A stretch of DNA of 64,000 nucleotides from Adiantum capillus-veneris (GCA_014529385.2 CM043953.1:88215842-88279841), one strand, 5' to 3'. Positions 10,514-21,648 are shown, counted from the first letter of the stretch. Numbers and translations are program-made. The notes: generated by a model not told the origin, from the letters alone.

Positions 10514-12691
10514 TCACAGCTCTTTGGGTGGAAAACCATTAACTAAGAAGTTAACAATCTTTTCACTCCATTCAGGCATTGTCTCAACAATGAACAAAGG
10601 AGTATCAGGAAATTCATCATCAACCCCCGTAGGAGCTTCGCCATTAGGGATACGAGATAAATGATCCGCCATGACATGTTTCCTCCCAGGCCTCACAACA
10701 ACGGTGAAGTCAAACTCCAGAAGAATTAACAACCATCGTGTAATTCGATCTGTGGAACACAGCTTGTTTACCAAATATAGCAATGCTTGATGATCAACAT
10801 AAAACACAAACTTGGTAGCAAGAAGGTAACAGCGAAATTTCTTTACTGCGTAAATCATAGCTAGACCTTCGCGCTCTGTAGTAGTGTAGTTTATCTCGGC
10901 ATCATTTAATTGGCGACTTGCAAAGCTAATAGGGTAGTCCAATTTATGTTCTCCTGGTTGAGTTAGAACACACCCAATAGCAAAATTTGATGCATCAATA
11001 TGCACATGAAAAGGTACATTCCAATCAGGTGTTCGTAGGATTGGAGCACTTGTTAGGGCCTTCTTTAATAACTCATAAGATTGATGACATTCTTCCATCC
11101 AGTGAAACTCGATAAGAAGCTTGTACAATGGACGCGCTATCTTGGCAAAGTTTAAAATAAACTTTCGATAATAACCAACATGGCCCATAAATCTTTGAAA
11201 TCCTTTATAGTTAGTAGGTGGTGGCAAATCGGCAATGGCATTAATCTTACTCTCATCTGTGGATATCCCGTTCTTGGACACTATATGCCCTAGAATGACT
11301 CCATGCTTAACCCAAAATTGGCATTTGAAAGGGTTCAATGAGATGCGATAAAATCTGCATCTTTCAAATATTTTTCGTAGATATAACAAATGCTTCTCCC
11401 AAGAAGAATAAACACAAAGGTCGTCTAAGAAAGCTTCACAAAACTCCCTTAGAAATTCTTTAAACGCAATGTTTATCAATCGTTGGAATGTAGCAGGGGC
11501 ATTTGTTAAGCCAAAAGCCATAACACGAAATGCAAACACTCCAAACTCTGTGATAAAAGCAGTTTTAGCTTGGTCCTCTAATGCAATTGTGATTTGATTG
11601 TAACCAGAGTACCCATCTAAAAAGCTATAAGCTTCCTTTCCCGCAACTCTTTCAAGCACATGTTCTGAATATGGCAAGGGATAATGATCTCTCCTAGTAG
11701 CTGCATTAACTTTCTTGAGGTCCACGCACACTCTTAGTTTACCATTCTTTTTTGGCACAATGACTATTGGAGAAACCCATTCTGAGTGCTCAATAGGGTA
11801 TATGAATCCACATTGGATAAGTTTTTCAATCTCCTCTTGTACAATTTTGGCGTACTCAGGATTCATTGGATGGGGTCGTTGCTGGACGGGTTTAGCAGTG
11901 TTGATCATTGAAATTGTATGTTGCACCACAGAAGGTGGAACGCCCTTCATGTCATGATATGTCCAATCAAAGATATCCTTGTATTCCTTGAGGAGCTCCT
12001 TAAGTACAGCCTCTTCAGTTTCGGTAAGGTCTTGAGCAATAAAGACTGGTTTAGACTCCTCACCTGGTTCTGCTAATTCTATCTCTTTAACTACCGCTGG
12101 ACCATCAAAGACTCCACTGCTTCCATTGGTAGGTATTCGTTGGGCTTTGGCATACACAAACTTTCGCTCCCCTATGGTATAAGATTTAAAATGTTCAGGA
12201 GCCGTATGTAAGTCAGCAGGCTCTTGTCCTGACGGAGACCTTTCTTTTAGTTCTGCCTCCTTTTGTTGTTGTGCTAACTCTCGGTTTTGACGTCTTCTTA
12301 TAGTTCGACTCAATTTCGGCTCTGTAACCTCCAATTGAGGGAGGTCAATGGGTCGCGGGCTGCACCACATGACACTCTGGAGATGTTCACCCCAATTGTC
12401 TACTAGCTTTTGATGAGCATCACATGCCCCTAGATAGCTAAGCCATTCTGCAGTAGATCTTTCCTTGTTTATCCTAGCTCTCACATTTGCTCGATATCGT
12501 TGTCTCTTATATGACCTTTGTTTCTTGTTAAGGTTTTGATTTTGGTAAATGTTTGAACTCGACTCGCCTGATAGGTCTTCGCTTGTATCTTTTTCACTCT
12601 CATATAAATTACCATAGATGGTCGTACTAGGCCTTGAGTGTTCAGTTTCTATACTTGGTTCACTCGATGTTTCTTCAGGTTCTGAATCCAT
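10514..12691 (-). CDS. pol: element B reverse transcriptase-RNase H
   Basis: Starts at ATG 12,691; the frame is open back to about 12,800. The N-terminal 220 residues are an acidic/basic linker. [30 protein letters not shown] and catalytic EAFLDDLCVYS, with thumb motif ILGHIVSKNG. RNase H follows: VHIDASNFAIGCVLTQ, FASRQLN, TTTEREGLAMIYAVKKF, YVDHQAL and VMADHLSRI. All catalytic residues expected for both enzymes are present and 725 codons are uninterrupted, so this is the best-kept part of B. It overlaps the protease ORF by about 17 nt in the +1 frame and ends at a TGA that was probably CGA. Confidence 0.93.
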   Translation of the reverse strand: MDSEPEETSSEPSIETEHSRPSTTIYGNLYESEKDTSEDLSGESSSNIYQNQNLNKKQRSYKRQRYRANVRARINKERSTAEWLSYLGACDAHQKLVDNWGEHLQSVMWCSPRPIDLPQLEVTEPKLSRTIRRRQNRELAQQQKEAELKERSPSGQEPADLHTAPEHFKSYTIGERKFVYAKAQRIPTNGSSGVFDGPAVVKEIELAEPGEESKPVFIAQDLTETEEAVLKELLKEYKDIFDWTYHDMKGVPPSVVQHTISMINTAKPVQQRPHPMNPEYAKIVQEEIEKLIQCGFIYPIEHSEWVSPIVIVPKKNGKLRVCVDLKKVNAATRRDHYPLPYSEHVLERVAGKEAYSFLDGYSGYNQITIALEDQAKTAFITEFGVFAFRVMAFGLTNAPATFQRLINIAFKEFLREFCEAFLDDLCVYSSWEKHLLYLRKIFERCRFYRISLNPFKCQFWVKHGVILGHIVSKNGISTDESKINAIADLPPPTNYKGFQRFMGHVGYYRKFILNFAKIARPLYKLLIEFHWMEECHQSYELLKKALTSAPILRTPDWNVPFHVHIDASNFAIGCVLTQPGEHKLDYPISFASRQLNDAEINYTTTEREGLAMIYAVKKFRCYLLATKFVFYVDHQALLYLVNKLCSTDRITRWLLILLEFDFTVVVRPGRKHVMADHLSRIPNGEAPTGVDDEFPDTPLFIVETMPEWSEKIVNFLVNGFPPKEL

Positions 12692-12782
12692 TTCTCCCTG
12701 AGATTCCGTTTCTGATGTGTATTGGCCTGAAGCCTTTGAGGAATCATCGGTTTCACTCTCAGGTAGATGTGCCTCTTTCTTA

Positions 12783-14804
12783 TCATCGGATGTTACATGC
12801 TACACCTAACATGTTTACTGGTGCAATGTGTGGTATCTCTTCCCCATCTGGTGTTACCCAGGTTGCTCCTCTAGCTCCCCATGTATCTATAGTTGCCGCT
12901 AGGTGTACCCAATCGACATTGTCTGACTCAGCCATTCCGGGTAGGATATCCATATAAGGAGAGTTCTCCCCAATATTTGTGTCTTCGTTACACGTGTAAC
13001 AATACTGTAATGGAGCTGAGTGAATTATTGTGTCTGATCGATTATCAATGATGAATTTATTTCCTAGAGGATGCGTTCGACCACTTAAAAGATCAACTCG
13101 AATGACAGAGTCTTGGAACTGTAAGTAGATGTGGTTTTTGGACCAGTCATGCACCATTTTTGCTTTCCTCATGAATGGACGCCCTAAGATCATCTCAAAT
13201 GACATAGGATGCTTGGAAAAATCCATAACAATGAAAGTCTGCCTTACCTTGTGTCCCAAGACCTTGATTCTGAGATCCTTTAGCATTCCAATAGGCGTAA
13301 CAATAGATCCATTAGCCATTTTTACCACTACGCTTGTGGCTTCAAGGTGAGGTCGCCCCATAGACTCCCAACAACTCTTTGTCACCATGCTGACTCCCGC
13401 ACCACCGTCAAGGACCCCCTTTACAGTTAATCCTTTAGTAGTGATTGGTAGAGTAGCATTAGATTCATCACCTTCAAAGTATTGCCCCAACTTGTTAACG
13501 GGTACTTCAATTACAGATTCATGTCCCGCTAGGTCAGATGGTGGTGCTAAATGTTCCTCATCATTCATTACCGAGTCAGGTTTGTTCATATGTGCAAACT
13601 GTGGTAATCCGGCCTGTAATTCTCCATTGAGGAAGGCTCGAAGAGTTGAGACTAGCTCGAGGTCTTTATATAGTTTGGACATGATGGTGGTTCTAACTTC
13701 TGAAGACATGAAATCCATCAATTTGGCAACATTTAATGGCATCTCGTGGGACGTAGGACCCTGACAAGAGAATGGTGAAGATGGAATCTCCACTTCCTCA
13801 AGGGGGTCGGGCATTCCCTCACCAAACATTCTCTCTAGTAGGAAAGGTGTGTGTCCACTTTCAGTTGTCCTACCCTGACTCTCTTCCCGAATGATATTGG
13901 GTATAGCTAACGGCCTGTAGTTCTTGTGAGGTTGAACTTGTGTGGGAAACACTGTGTTCGACATCTGGATATGTTTGGGTTCAGGTTCTAATGTTCGTTG
14001 AGTTTCTTCCACCAAACCCCTCAGTTGTTGGACTCGTTCAATTTCCACTGTTGGGTTTGGATAGGTTCTAATCTTTCTCTTGCAATCCTCATTTTTTGTC
14101 TCTCGTGGCTTATCTTGGGGGTTCGCAACTGGGTGGTTTAACTTTGAATACTCTTTTGGTGTTCGTCGTAATTCCCTCTCGTGATCCTCCTCACTGGCTT
14201 TTTCCTTTGTAGTAACAGTTTTGGTCTCCGTGGTCTCTATCGAATCTGAGTCATCCTCAGGGTCATTCATATACACGGGATCCTCTCCTGTCCCTATGTT
14301 AGTCTTTGAACTAGGTTTTGAGCTAGAAGCATTAAGGGATTTCTTTCTTCGTGTTTTCTTCTTTCTCGCTCGGCCAATGGATGCAGCATCTCTCTCTTCG
14401 AGGATGTAATTTTGCTTTTGGAGCATCGACCGTGTGAGTGCATCCACTGGTGCTATGTTTATAGTTGGTGGTGTCCCATCAACAATCTCTATTAAGTTCA
14501 ATGGTGTGATTTTTGGTGCGTTTGGATTGTTAGGACATTGTGCGATCAAATGATCTATGCCACAACGATTACAAATGAGTATTGGCATTGCCAATGCACT
14601 CCCTTGACTTGTTTGCATTAGTGCAACATTCTTTTGCATTCTAATGGGGCACTCGGCTACTCGATGTGGTCCACCACATTCGTAGCACTGAAGAGGTGGT
14701 CTCCTGGCAAAACTATTAATGTTTTGGCCTCTTGCTCTAGCGCAGTAGCTTGATATACCGGTTTGATTTGTCCCCAATGGTCTTCCATATAGTACATGGG
14801 ACAC
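12783..14804 (-). CDS. element B zinc-knuckle and protease ORF
   Basis: 673 codons; the open frame begins at a GTG, so entry is probably by frameshift from the gag frame rather than by its own start. Near the N-terminus are two zinc knuckles with three-residue spacing, CYECGGPHRVAEC and CNRCGIDHLIAQC. A long charged linker follows. The protease is near the C-terminus: GVLDGGAGVSMV (D-G-G-A loop, as in many plant gypsy proteases), FIVMDF and MILGRPFM. It ends CNIR followed by tandem stops TGA TAA, just inside the start of the RT frame. Confidence 0.85.
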   Translation of the reverse strand: MSHVLYGRPLGTNQTGISSYCARARGQNINSFARRPPLQCYECGGPHRVAECPIRMQKNVALMQTSQGSALAMPILICNRCGIDHLIAQCPNNPNAPKITPLNLIEIVDGTPPTINIAPVDALTRSMLQKQNYILEERDAASIGRARKKKTRRKKSLNASSSKPSSKTNIGTGEDPVYMNDPEDDSDSIETTETKTVTTKEKASEEDHERELRRTPKEYSKLNHPVANPQDKPRETKNEDCKRKIRTYPNPTVEIERVQQLRGLVEETQRTLEPEPKHIQMSNTVFPTQVQPHKNYRPLAIPNIIREESQGRTTESGHTPFLLERMFGEGMPDPLEEVEIPSSPFSCQGPTSHEMPLNVAKLMDFMSSEVRTTIMSKLYKDLELVSTLRAFLNGELQAGLPQFAHMNKPDSVMNDEEHLAPPSDLAGHESVIEVPVNKLGQYFEGDESNATLPITTKGLTVKGVLDGGAGVSMVTKSCWESMGRPHLEATSVVVKMANGSIVTPIGMLKDLRIKVLGHKVRQTFIVMDFSKHPMSFEMILGRPFMRKAKMVHDWSKNHIYLQFQDSVIRVDLLSGRTHPLGNKFIIDNRSDTIIHSAPLQYCYTCNEDTNIGENSPYMDILPGMAESDNVDWVHLAATIDTWGARGATWVTPDGEEIPHIAPVNMLGVACNIR

Positions 14805-14854
14805 TCCTCAAGCATGTCGACTCCATAGGTGATACTAGAGTCTATGTCCTCTTC

Positions 14855-17530
14855 TCAATCTACATAAGTACTAGATGACTGGCAACCTATTTGGTTCATA
14901 GGTGTAACTCTTGGATGAGGGGGTTGCGATCCTAGCACTGGAGGTGGCAACGGTGTGGTTTGGACCACATTTTGGGTTCTAGGGACCATGTGCTGTAATG
15001 GCAATTGTTGCTCCATGGGTGGGGTAGGCATCAATGCAGGAACTTGAGGTGAGTCTGCCCAAGCTATAGGCGGTCTATTTTCCATGATGCGTTTAAGCAT
15101 TAGGCAATCCTTCGCTTGATGGCCATACCTACCACACGCGTTACAAGTCCCGTTAAACTTTACTCTGAAAGTAGGGCATTCACTTGTAGTATGTGGGCCC
15201 AAGCAGATTGAGCACCATTATTGCTCCCTTCTTGGATACATATGAGTGTTTTGTGGAGCACGATTACCCCTAAGGCTTTCTTGGATGGCCTTGGTGAGAT
15301 CTGCCAAAGTCATCTCAGATATCGTTTGCTCTTTCACGATTGGCTTTATCTTCATTGGCTCATGCCCTGACGCTTGCGAGCTACTAGACTTCGGCTCGGC
15401 GGACACTCTTTCTCCTGCAATCATTAAATTATCCTCCAATTGGATTGCATTCATGGTGACTGCTTCCCAAGTAGGGATACCTCTAATGACTAGGCCATTA
15501 TAGATACTTTCATGTCGTAGTCCCCTAATGAATCTATCGAGCAATTGGTTGTTGTTGAATCGCTCGTTTGGATTGCATCGAGAATTCAAATTCTTTAGGC
15601 GACTAATGAAGTCTCTCACGGATTCACCTTCTTCTGGTTGGGCTTTCTGGAGCTGAGAGGCTACACCCCAAAGTACTCCCTCTCGTATGTATTCTTTTAA
15701 GAACAGTCTCCTAAGAGTAGAATAGATCGTTTTCTCTTCTACTCTTAAGGTTCTATACCAATCTCCAGCCTTTCCGCTTAGGGTCAAACTCAAAGCCTTA
15801 CACTTATGTAGCTCATTGTGCTCTTCCAAGGAATCGCACACATGTTCAATGACTTCCATATGCTTTCTAGCATCTCCGTCTCCACTGAATTTCTGTGTGA
15901 GCTTAGCTACTTGAACTGCCTTGCTCCTAGGCTCTCTATCAGGTGCACTACGCATGTTTTCCGCAGTAGAGCGACCGATAGTTTGAGCAAATGTTGCCAA
16001 ATCTCCTATTTGAGTAGGTATAATGGGTGTATGTGCTCCTGGAACCACATGTGAGATGGGAGTTGGCCTTGGCCTTGGCATACGCGCGGCTCTTGGGTCC
16101 CATATTTCGTATGGTGGTGTACCAGATGGTGGTCCAAAGTTTACAGGCGTGGCCCTAGGCATAGGGGGTGCCTGATATGGCATGTTATTATTAAATGTCA
16201 TGGCTCCACTTGTATAAGAGCTTGGATAATGCCATTGTGGATTGTAAACTCTTGGAATAATCGGAGGTGTAGGAGCTACATGAGGCTGAGGTACGATAGG
16301 TGCACACGATTGATACATACATGTAGGTATAGTTGGGGGCATTGTGCTACTAGGCATCGGCGCAGTGTTAACAAATGAACTCCATGGTGTACTTCTTGTC
16401 ATGCTCACCACTGGGATATGCATGGTAGCCGTAGTGTCATTAAGAGAAAGATGAGCTAGATCTGGGAAGGTAAAGCTGCCACTTGTGGGTTCAGATTGTA
16501 CTGAGGCTCCTGGCGAAACAACATATGGAGGATCAATGGGGCTCACTGAGGGAGTCTCCATTTGTGATAGGGTTGGTTGGTTGGCCTTTCCCGTATCCAA
16601 GAATCTCATTAGGCTTGTTGAAGGCATGTTGATCCCTGTGTTCTGTCTTTCTAACTCGACAATCCTCTGGAGGACATCACAGACTTTCTGTTGTTGCTCA
16701 TCTATGCTAGTAGCACCCGATGTGGATTGTAGAACATCTAACCAATCCACATGATAGGTGTGTCCTGTGTATCGATCAGTTAAAGCTTCTGCTTGTAGGT
16801 CATACTCCCAATTTTCGTTTAGGAATATCCCATCTAGGCCTGGCGTGCTGGAGGTTTCCCTCGAAGTGGAAGCGTTATTGCTCCCCATCGCTCGCCCCTC
16901 CGTGACTGCTACCTTGGGATCACTCGGTTGCTCGGCTGGCATGATTATTGTCATAGGAGCCTTTGCTTTCAGGGATCGACTTTGTTCCAGCCTTCGTAGG
17001 TTCTCAATTTCCCTCTCCCTTGTTGCTTGCATATAGCTTTCGATCTCTTGTACTTCGGCAAGACTCCTACCATCGGGTATTAAAACCTCAGAGGGAGATA
17101 GTCCTAAAGGATCAGGAGGTGCAGTGGATGGAACATTCACATGCACACTCTCAAGAAGCATAGGGTCTATTTTAGGCATGAATGACGAATTTACTTCCCC
17201 ACTCCCTTCATTTATTTCATTAACCGCATGTTCGGAGCGAGTAGCTCTACTAAGGGTCTCTTTTAAGCGGCTAAACACGCTGGACCTAGGCCATGGGCCC
17301 ATGGCATGCATGTCTTGACTTGAACTATCAAGGTTTGGTGTAGGATACCCCTCCATGACTTTGTAGTCAGAGGAAGAATCACTAGACGCGATATGAGGAT
17401 CTTGGGTCGCGCTACCTTGAGTCCCGGCCGAAGGTCCAGAACCTAGGGTGGAGGAATAATGTGTGCCCGCGTAAATGGAGGCACTACCAATATGCTCGTG
17501 CTCTAACACTCGTCCAGAGCGTAGGTTCAT
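14855..17530 (-). pseudogene. gag: element B gag
   Basis: I choose the ATG at 17,530 (MNLRSGR, the usual plant gypsy gag start); the open frame reaches 17,581 only through a GTG. A Ser/Pro-rich N-terminal half is followed by the gag capsid domain at about 15,350-15,960 (KFSGDGDARKHMEV, LSGKAGDWYRTL, then SVRDFISRLKNL). At about 15,218 a TAA, one change from CAA, breaks the frame; beyond it the frame continues with zinc knuckles CSICLGPHTTSEC and CNACGRYGHQAKDC. A TGA (probable CGA) ends it at 14,855 and a frame change leads to the next ORF with two more knuckles. Confidence 0.85.
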
Positions 17531-18037
17531 ATGACTTGGATCCCCTAGAAGTGTCAGTGAGTGCCCGTGAAGGCTGCTCACCTAGTATTTTTGGGTGTTT
17601 TGCAACCCAAGTCTTTTCTTCATTTTTTTTTGATTTTTTGATTTTTTGGTCCTTTTTTTCTGACCCAGTTATAGAATAGAACGTATGATAGCTCAAAACG
17701 AGCGTCTCGGTCAGAGGGACCTGCCGTGCTTTACAGCCCTCCGTTTGGTCACTTTATGCCCTCGGAATCCCTAAAACCGTCAATTTCTAGTAGGGAACTA
17801 GGCCCAAATTAGAAAGTCTAAGGGTGCAAGTGGGAAGAGAAGGGAGGAGAGTGGGGGACTTGCCCCACATGCTCTCATTCCCTCTTGAGGAGGTAGGGTA
17901 TATATATAAGAGTGAGTCTAGTATATATCATAAGACTGGGGACTGAGGCTTGGGCTTGGGCTTGGGCTTGGGCTTGGGGAAATGATCCCGATCCCGATCA
18001 AAATTTTAGTGTAGCACCCTAGTCACTCACGCTTAAA
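17531..18037 (-). other. 5' leader of element B
   Basis: Sequence between the 5' LTR and gag. The first bases after the LTR on minus (TTTAAGCGTGAGTG) do not match the common initiator-Met primer site, so the primer is unknown. It contains a short (GGGCTT)n run at about 17,948-17,981. Its homologue lies at 23,228-23,920 beside the related LTR. Confidence 0.7.
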
Positions 18038-18631
18038 TGTGTGCTCCTTGCCGCACTGTCGAAGCAAGGGCCTTGCCTAACATTGTGTGCGAGCCATAGA
18101 CGGCTCCAAGCACACAACTAGCTTAACTAGTAAGTTCAAAAGAGGGCAATGGTGTGTCACTCACCGCTCTATGCTCCTGCCGTGGAGGATTCCTCGCCGC
18201 GAAGAAGAAGGAGACGCCGCTATGTCGCGCTCAATCGCTTCACCGCCGTCGTGCCGCCGCAATGCTCGATCGCACTCTCTCTCTCTCCCTCTCTCTCTCT
18301 CTCTCACATACACACACACAAAAGGAGATGGAGATGGAGATGGAGCAAGAGCACTCTTCTATTGCACAAATGAGAGAATGAGTGAATTTTAGGTTTAGTT
18401 GGCTTTTATATGAGCTCACCCCATTCACACTTGGGCGCCCATGCTTAGCCAACTAATCCCTTGAATGTCCCAGTTAGAGTGCGCCTCTCATCGGCGATCA
18501 CTCTTACCCTTTTCCTATTCGACCGACAAGCCCGGTACCTTACTCTACCAAATAAATAATACAATGTCCACCGTAGGTTACAACGTCCGTCTCGTAGGTG
18601 ATAGGGTGTCCGTGAGCCGTGAGGGTTAACA
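18038..18631 (-). repeat. 5' LTR of element B
   Basis: 594 bp; matches 5,138-5,830 over its whole length apart from the shorter CT/CA tract at 18,274-18,320. It begins TGTTAACCC on minus at 18,631, next to target duplication AAGCC (18,632-18,636). Confidence 0.95.
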
Positions 18632-18636
18632 AAGCC

Positions 18637-18762
18637 GTTTAGAGCAACTGGAAGAGTTGATACAACCAAAATAGGAATTGCCAGTGAAGAAAGAGTTAAT
18701 TCAAAATATGATGAGTATTGATTTGACACAAGGAGAAAGAAGGGAGTACTTAGCAATGTTGG
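18637..18762 (+). pseudogene. element E, right part (PR-RT linker)
   Basis: Reads SRLEQLEELIQ, then LPVKKELIQNMMSIDLTQ and GERREYLAML on plus, the linker that precedes RT in plant gypsy polyproteins. Its frame is the one interrupted at 5,133 by element B. TGA at the join and TAG after LIQPK are one C-to-T change from CGA and CAG. RT itself is missing: an L1-like fragment on the other strand starts here. Confidence 0.8.
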
Positions 18763-19234
18763 ACAGGTCCTCCAACATGTTGAAGTCTCTCCCAACACAC
18801 AACTGCTTTGTATGCGGCAAAGACTCTACAATATGTGACCAAAACTCAGCTTGTACACTTGCCACATTGGGCGCATAGATGTTCAGGAAGCCCATGAGGC
18901 AACCATGAACCTGCATAGTAATCCGTTGGGCCCTACCTGGCACAATAATACATCTGCCCATAATGGCCTGCTGCCATGAGTTCGCAATAGTCATACATAC
19001 CCCTCCTTGAATGCCTCCAAGCCCAAAAGCAATTGGCCAAAAAGTCTCATAGCGGCCATGCAGAATCTTGCCACAACGCCGAATGCGACTCTCATAAAGA
19101 TGATGCTCATGGAGCATAAGAATATCAATCATACCACCCACAAGGCATCTCTGAAGCTCATGACACAAGCGGCCCCTCTTGCGCTAAAATTGGGGCCCAC
19201 CTAAACCTTGTACATTCCATGAGACAATTCTCAT
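18763..19234 (-). pseudogene. L1-like ORF2, AP-endonuclease N-terminal part
   Basis: From ATG 19,234 it reads MRIVSWNVQGLGG, then ILMLHEHHL where family members have LQE, then GFLNIYAPN and CVGRDFNMLED (normally GGDFN). This is the EEP endonuclease fold that nicks target DNA for LINE insertion. An in-frame TAG follows the first 16 codons. RT is not present. Confidence 0.85.
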
Positions 19235-19464
19235 GGGATAAGTGAGAAAAGATCAATGTTGCGACAATAGCCAATCTCGCTATCGTTGAGGCCGGTTTGG
19301 ATGGGAGTAATCCGCATCCGAGCGACCTCTAGACAAGCACATCTGAAGTGACTGTCTCACCTAGGCCCAAGCAGAGTGTGCAATTTGTAGGGCTACATCC
19401 TCTGTCCAAGAATACATAGCAAGGGGGGCTCTGAGTATCAGCAAAAACAAGAGAACCACAAGGA

Positions 19465-19926
19465 ATTAGGAAGAGGATGGGGTGTAGGAGGGCCTCTTTA
19501 TTTTCCATGAGCTTATAGAGGTTATTAAAATGGTGATAAATAGGTGTACGCCATGTATGCAAGAATGGTGTGTGTGTAAGAGATTTGTAAGAGTGGTCAA
19601 AGGATGCACTTTTCTCCCCAAAAAGGAGGTGGACAATTTTATAATTTTTGACCTTCCATAACTCCTATATGTGATCTTTGATTTGAGCGGAGATCATAAA
19701 TATGCAATCTACACGTCGAGCTCTTTCCATAGATATGCTACATGATATGGTTTTATCCGCTAGATTCTAGATTCAATTTTAGGGAAAAATTTTGAATTCA
19801 AATAAACTAACCATTTTGCATGTTTGAATTCAAAATCTGTCCTTTGATTACTTTCTTAATACTAAAGATTCTACTTCCTTAAACTGTCAAATAAAGAGGC
19901 CCTCCTAGACCCCATTCTCTTCCTAA
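19465..19926. mobile_element. 462-bp non-autonomous element with 38-bp inverted terminal repeats
   Basis: The left end (19,465-19,503) and the reverse complement of the right end (19,889-19,926) agree over about 38 bp with two mismatches, starting ATTAGGAAGAG. The interior is AT-rich and has no ORF, as in MITEs. It lies between ORF1 and ORF2 of the L1 fragment. I could not find a clean target duplication, so the superfamily is open. Confidence 0.7.
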
Positions 19927-20799
19927 TACGGTGTCAACATCCTATTGCATCCGGTGACGTCACATTGAACTTGGCTAAAGGCCAAAGCATTTGTATCAAA
20001 TCTGTCACCCCCAGGTTCCCTCTGTGGTGTGAGAACTGAACAATCTGGACCTGGAGACAGTCAAGAACTCTGTGCAAGGTCCACTCTGTGTGATCCCTGC
20101 CTCTGGCTGCTAGAAAGAGCTCACAAACTCGAAAACAAGATGCCTCAAGGTCGAGAGAAGGGTCACTAAGGAAAGGGTGAATCTTTAGTAAAAAAAATCC
20201 CATCGTTTGTCAATATCAAAATCGGTCAGCCCACAGGGAAATACTACAGAATGAGAGGCTTGAACCAGAAATGGCGTCCTCAAATAGGACTGCCCCTCTC
20301 GAGCCATTCGGCTTGTATCGAAAGCACTACCAAGAGAGCGTCTAGCTGCGGATGAGTGTCTAGTCCCTTGAGTCGGAGGAGGAGTGTGAGATGGGTCAGG
20401 TGATGAGGCAGAGGGCCCAACAGGGAAAAGGGGGGGAGCAGGAGCAGGGGGTGGGGGTGGGGGTGGAGGGGGAGGGGGTAAGGTGGCGGCGGAACAGAGG
20501 AGTCTGAAGGTGGATGGGAGGGAGGTGGTGGCGGTGGTGAAGCTGAGGTGGAGGGAGGCTCCTCAAGGACTCTTGCTGCAAGGGGTCAAAATGGTTTCTT
20601 GTCAGAGCCCCATGTTGTTGAGCTGCATGAGGTCAGCCACCAGGGGGCAGTGTGGCGAGCTTGTCCATGTCGACGACGATCGGGCACCTGCTGCCAGTCG
20701 TCAGGCTGGCTGATCGCTGGCCTCTATCAAAGTGCCAACATGTGTGTCCTGGGTACCAGTCTACTGGGCATGTTCAGCCTTGGGGGATTGAGCATGCAC

Positions 20800-21519
20800 T
20801 GTCGGTCGAGATCTCTTGCGAGGACAAGCCTTCTAAATGGCCCATCTTCCTGCAAATGAAGCACTGATTCGGGAGCTCCGAATACTCCATCCTCTGGCGT
20901 AACCACCCCCCACTCACCCTGGGTAGAAGAACCACCTTCGGGAGGGTGTGAGTGTCACAAACCAAGACACGTAGTGAAGGCACACCAACAGCCTTGGATG
21001 CAACCGAAGTAATCGTGCGCAAGGTCTCCAAGACTGCCCCGATCTTGGAACCAATCCTCGAAAAAAGTGGTAAGTACTCCCTCCTCAGGCCGGGGAAGCA
21101 GACCGAAATGGGCAGATTTACCTCTTCGACAAGAACATAGAAATCTGGATCGAAACCATGACGCCACTGCTAGAAATGAGCTTTGAACGCTCGGATGGCC
21201 GACGGGCTCATCGAAATGACCTTGCAGTGATCTCGTAAGTCTCAAACTCGATCTGGTAGTATCCTCGCCTGAGAAGCTAGATGTCAATTATCTTTCCCAC
21301 CTTTTCTAGAAAGCGGGCTTGGAGGAGGTCGCGTACCTCACCTAGATTGGGTCGACTGCCAATGATCTTGCAGATGAAAGAGGTAGCCTGAAGGCACTCC
21401 ACCTCTACTGCAAGGCTCGCTTTCTCTACTGGTGAGAGAGCAAGTCTGATGGTGGGCTCGGTGGGGTTGGGCGAGGGGGCTTGATCTGAGTCCCTTTGTG
21501 GCGGAGCACGAGAATCCAT
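20800..21519 (-). pseudogene. L1-like ORF1 (DUF4283 and zinc knuckle)
   Basis: ATG at 21,519. The first frame contains ECLQATSFICKIIGSRPNLG, followed in another frame by a LLRRGYYQIEFETYE segment, both typical of the DUF4283 part of plant LINE ORF1. At about 20,830-20,900 LPNQCFICRKMGHL is a partial CCHC knuckle. At least two frame breaks separate the parts. Below about 20,600 the sequence is Pro/Ser-rich and low complexity. Confidence 0.7.
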
Positions 21520-21648
21520 TTGTGTGTGCTACTGCTGGTGGGCAAGGTTCCGACACAACCTTTGTTTCTACAAAACCCTTTCTCAGAAGGGAAATCGAAC
21601 TAGGATAAGGGAGGTCAACATAGTGAGAAACAAGGGGGTTTTGTAGGC

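Larger units (their letters stand above)
5138..18631 (-). mobile_element. complete Ty3/gypsy element B, 13.5 kb, nested in element E
   Basis: Boundaries are set by two matching LTRs (5,138-5,830 and 18,038-18,631; in plus orientation each starts TGTG and ends GGTTAACA) and by the target duplication AAGCC at 5,133-5,137 and 18,632-18,636. A polypurine tract abuts the left (3') LTR. Removing B plus one AAGCC joins the frame of element E across the site. Internal order on minus: leader, gag with zinc knuckles, protease, RT-RNase H, integrase, second protease-like domain, extra ORF, PPT. The size and long 3' region recall the Tat group; that placement is inference. Stops and frame breaks show it is not autonomous now. 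Confidence 0.95.
18763..21560 (-). mobile_element. degenerate L1-like LINE fragment
   Basis: On minus, ORF1 remains (DUF4283-like plus a zinc-knuckle segment) lie upstream of the first part of ORF2 (endonuclease). RT is absent: the element stops inside the endonuclease where it meets element E, so its 3' part was lost by rearrangement, not by the usual 5' truncation. A 462-bp inverted-repeat insertion sits between ORF1 and ORF2. Confidence 0.8.

Noticed and set aside
17686-18631. LTR of element B taken as the longer TGATAGC...GGTTAACA unit (946 bp)
   Set aside because: It has TG...CA ends, but the other LTR and the AAGCC target duplication place the boundary at 18,038; the extra 350 bp is leader.
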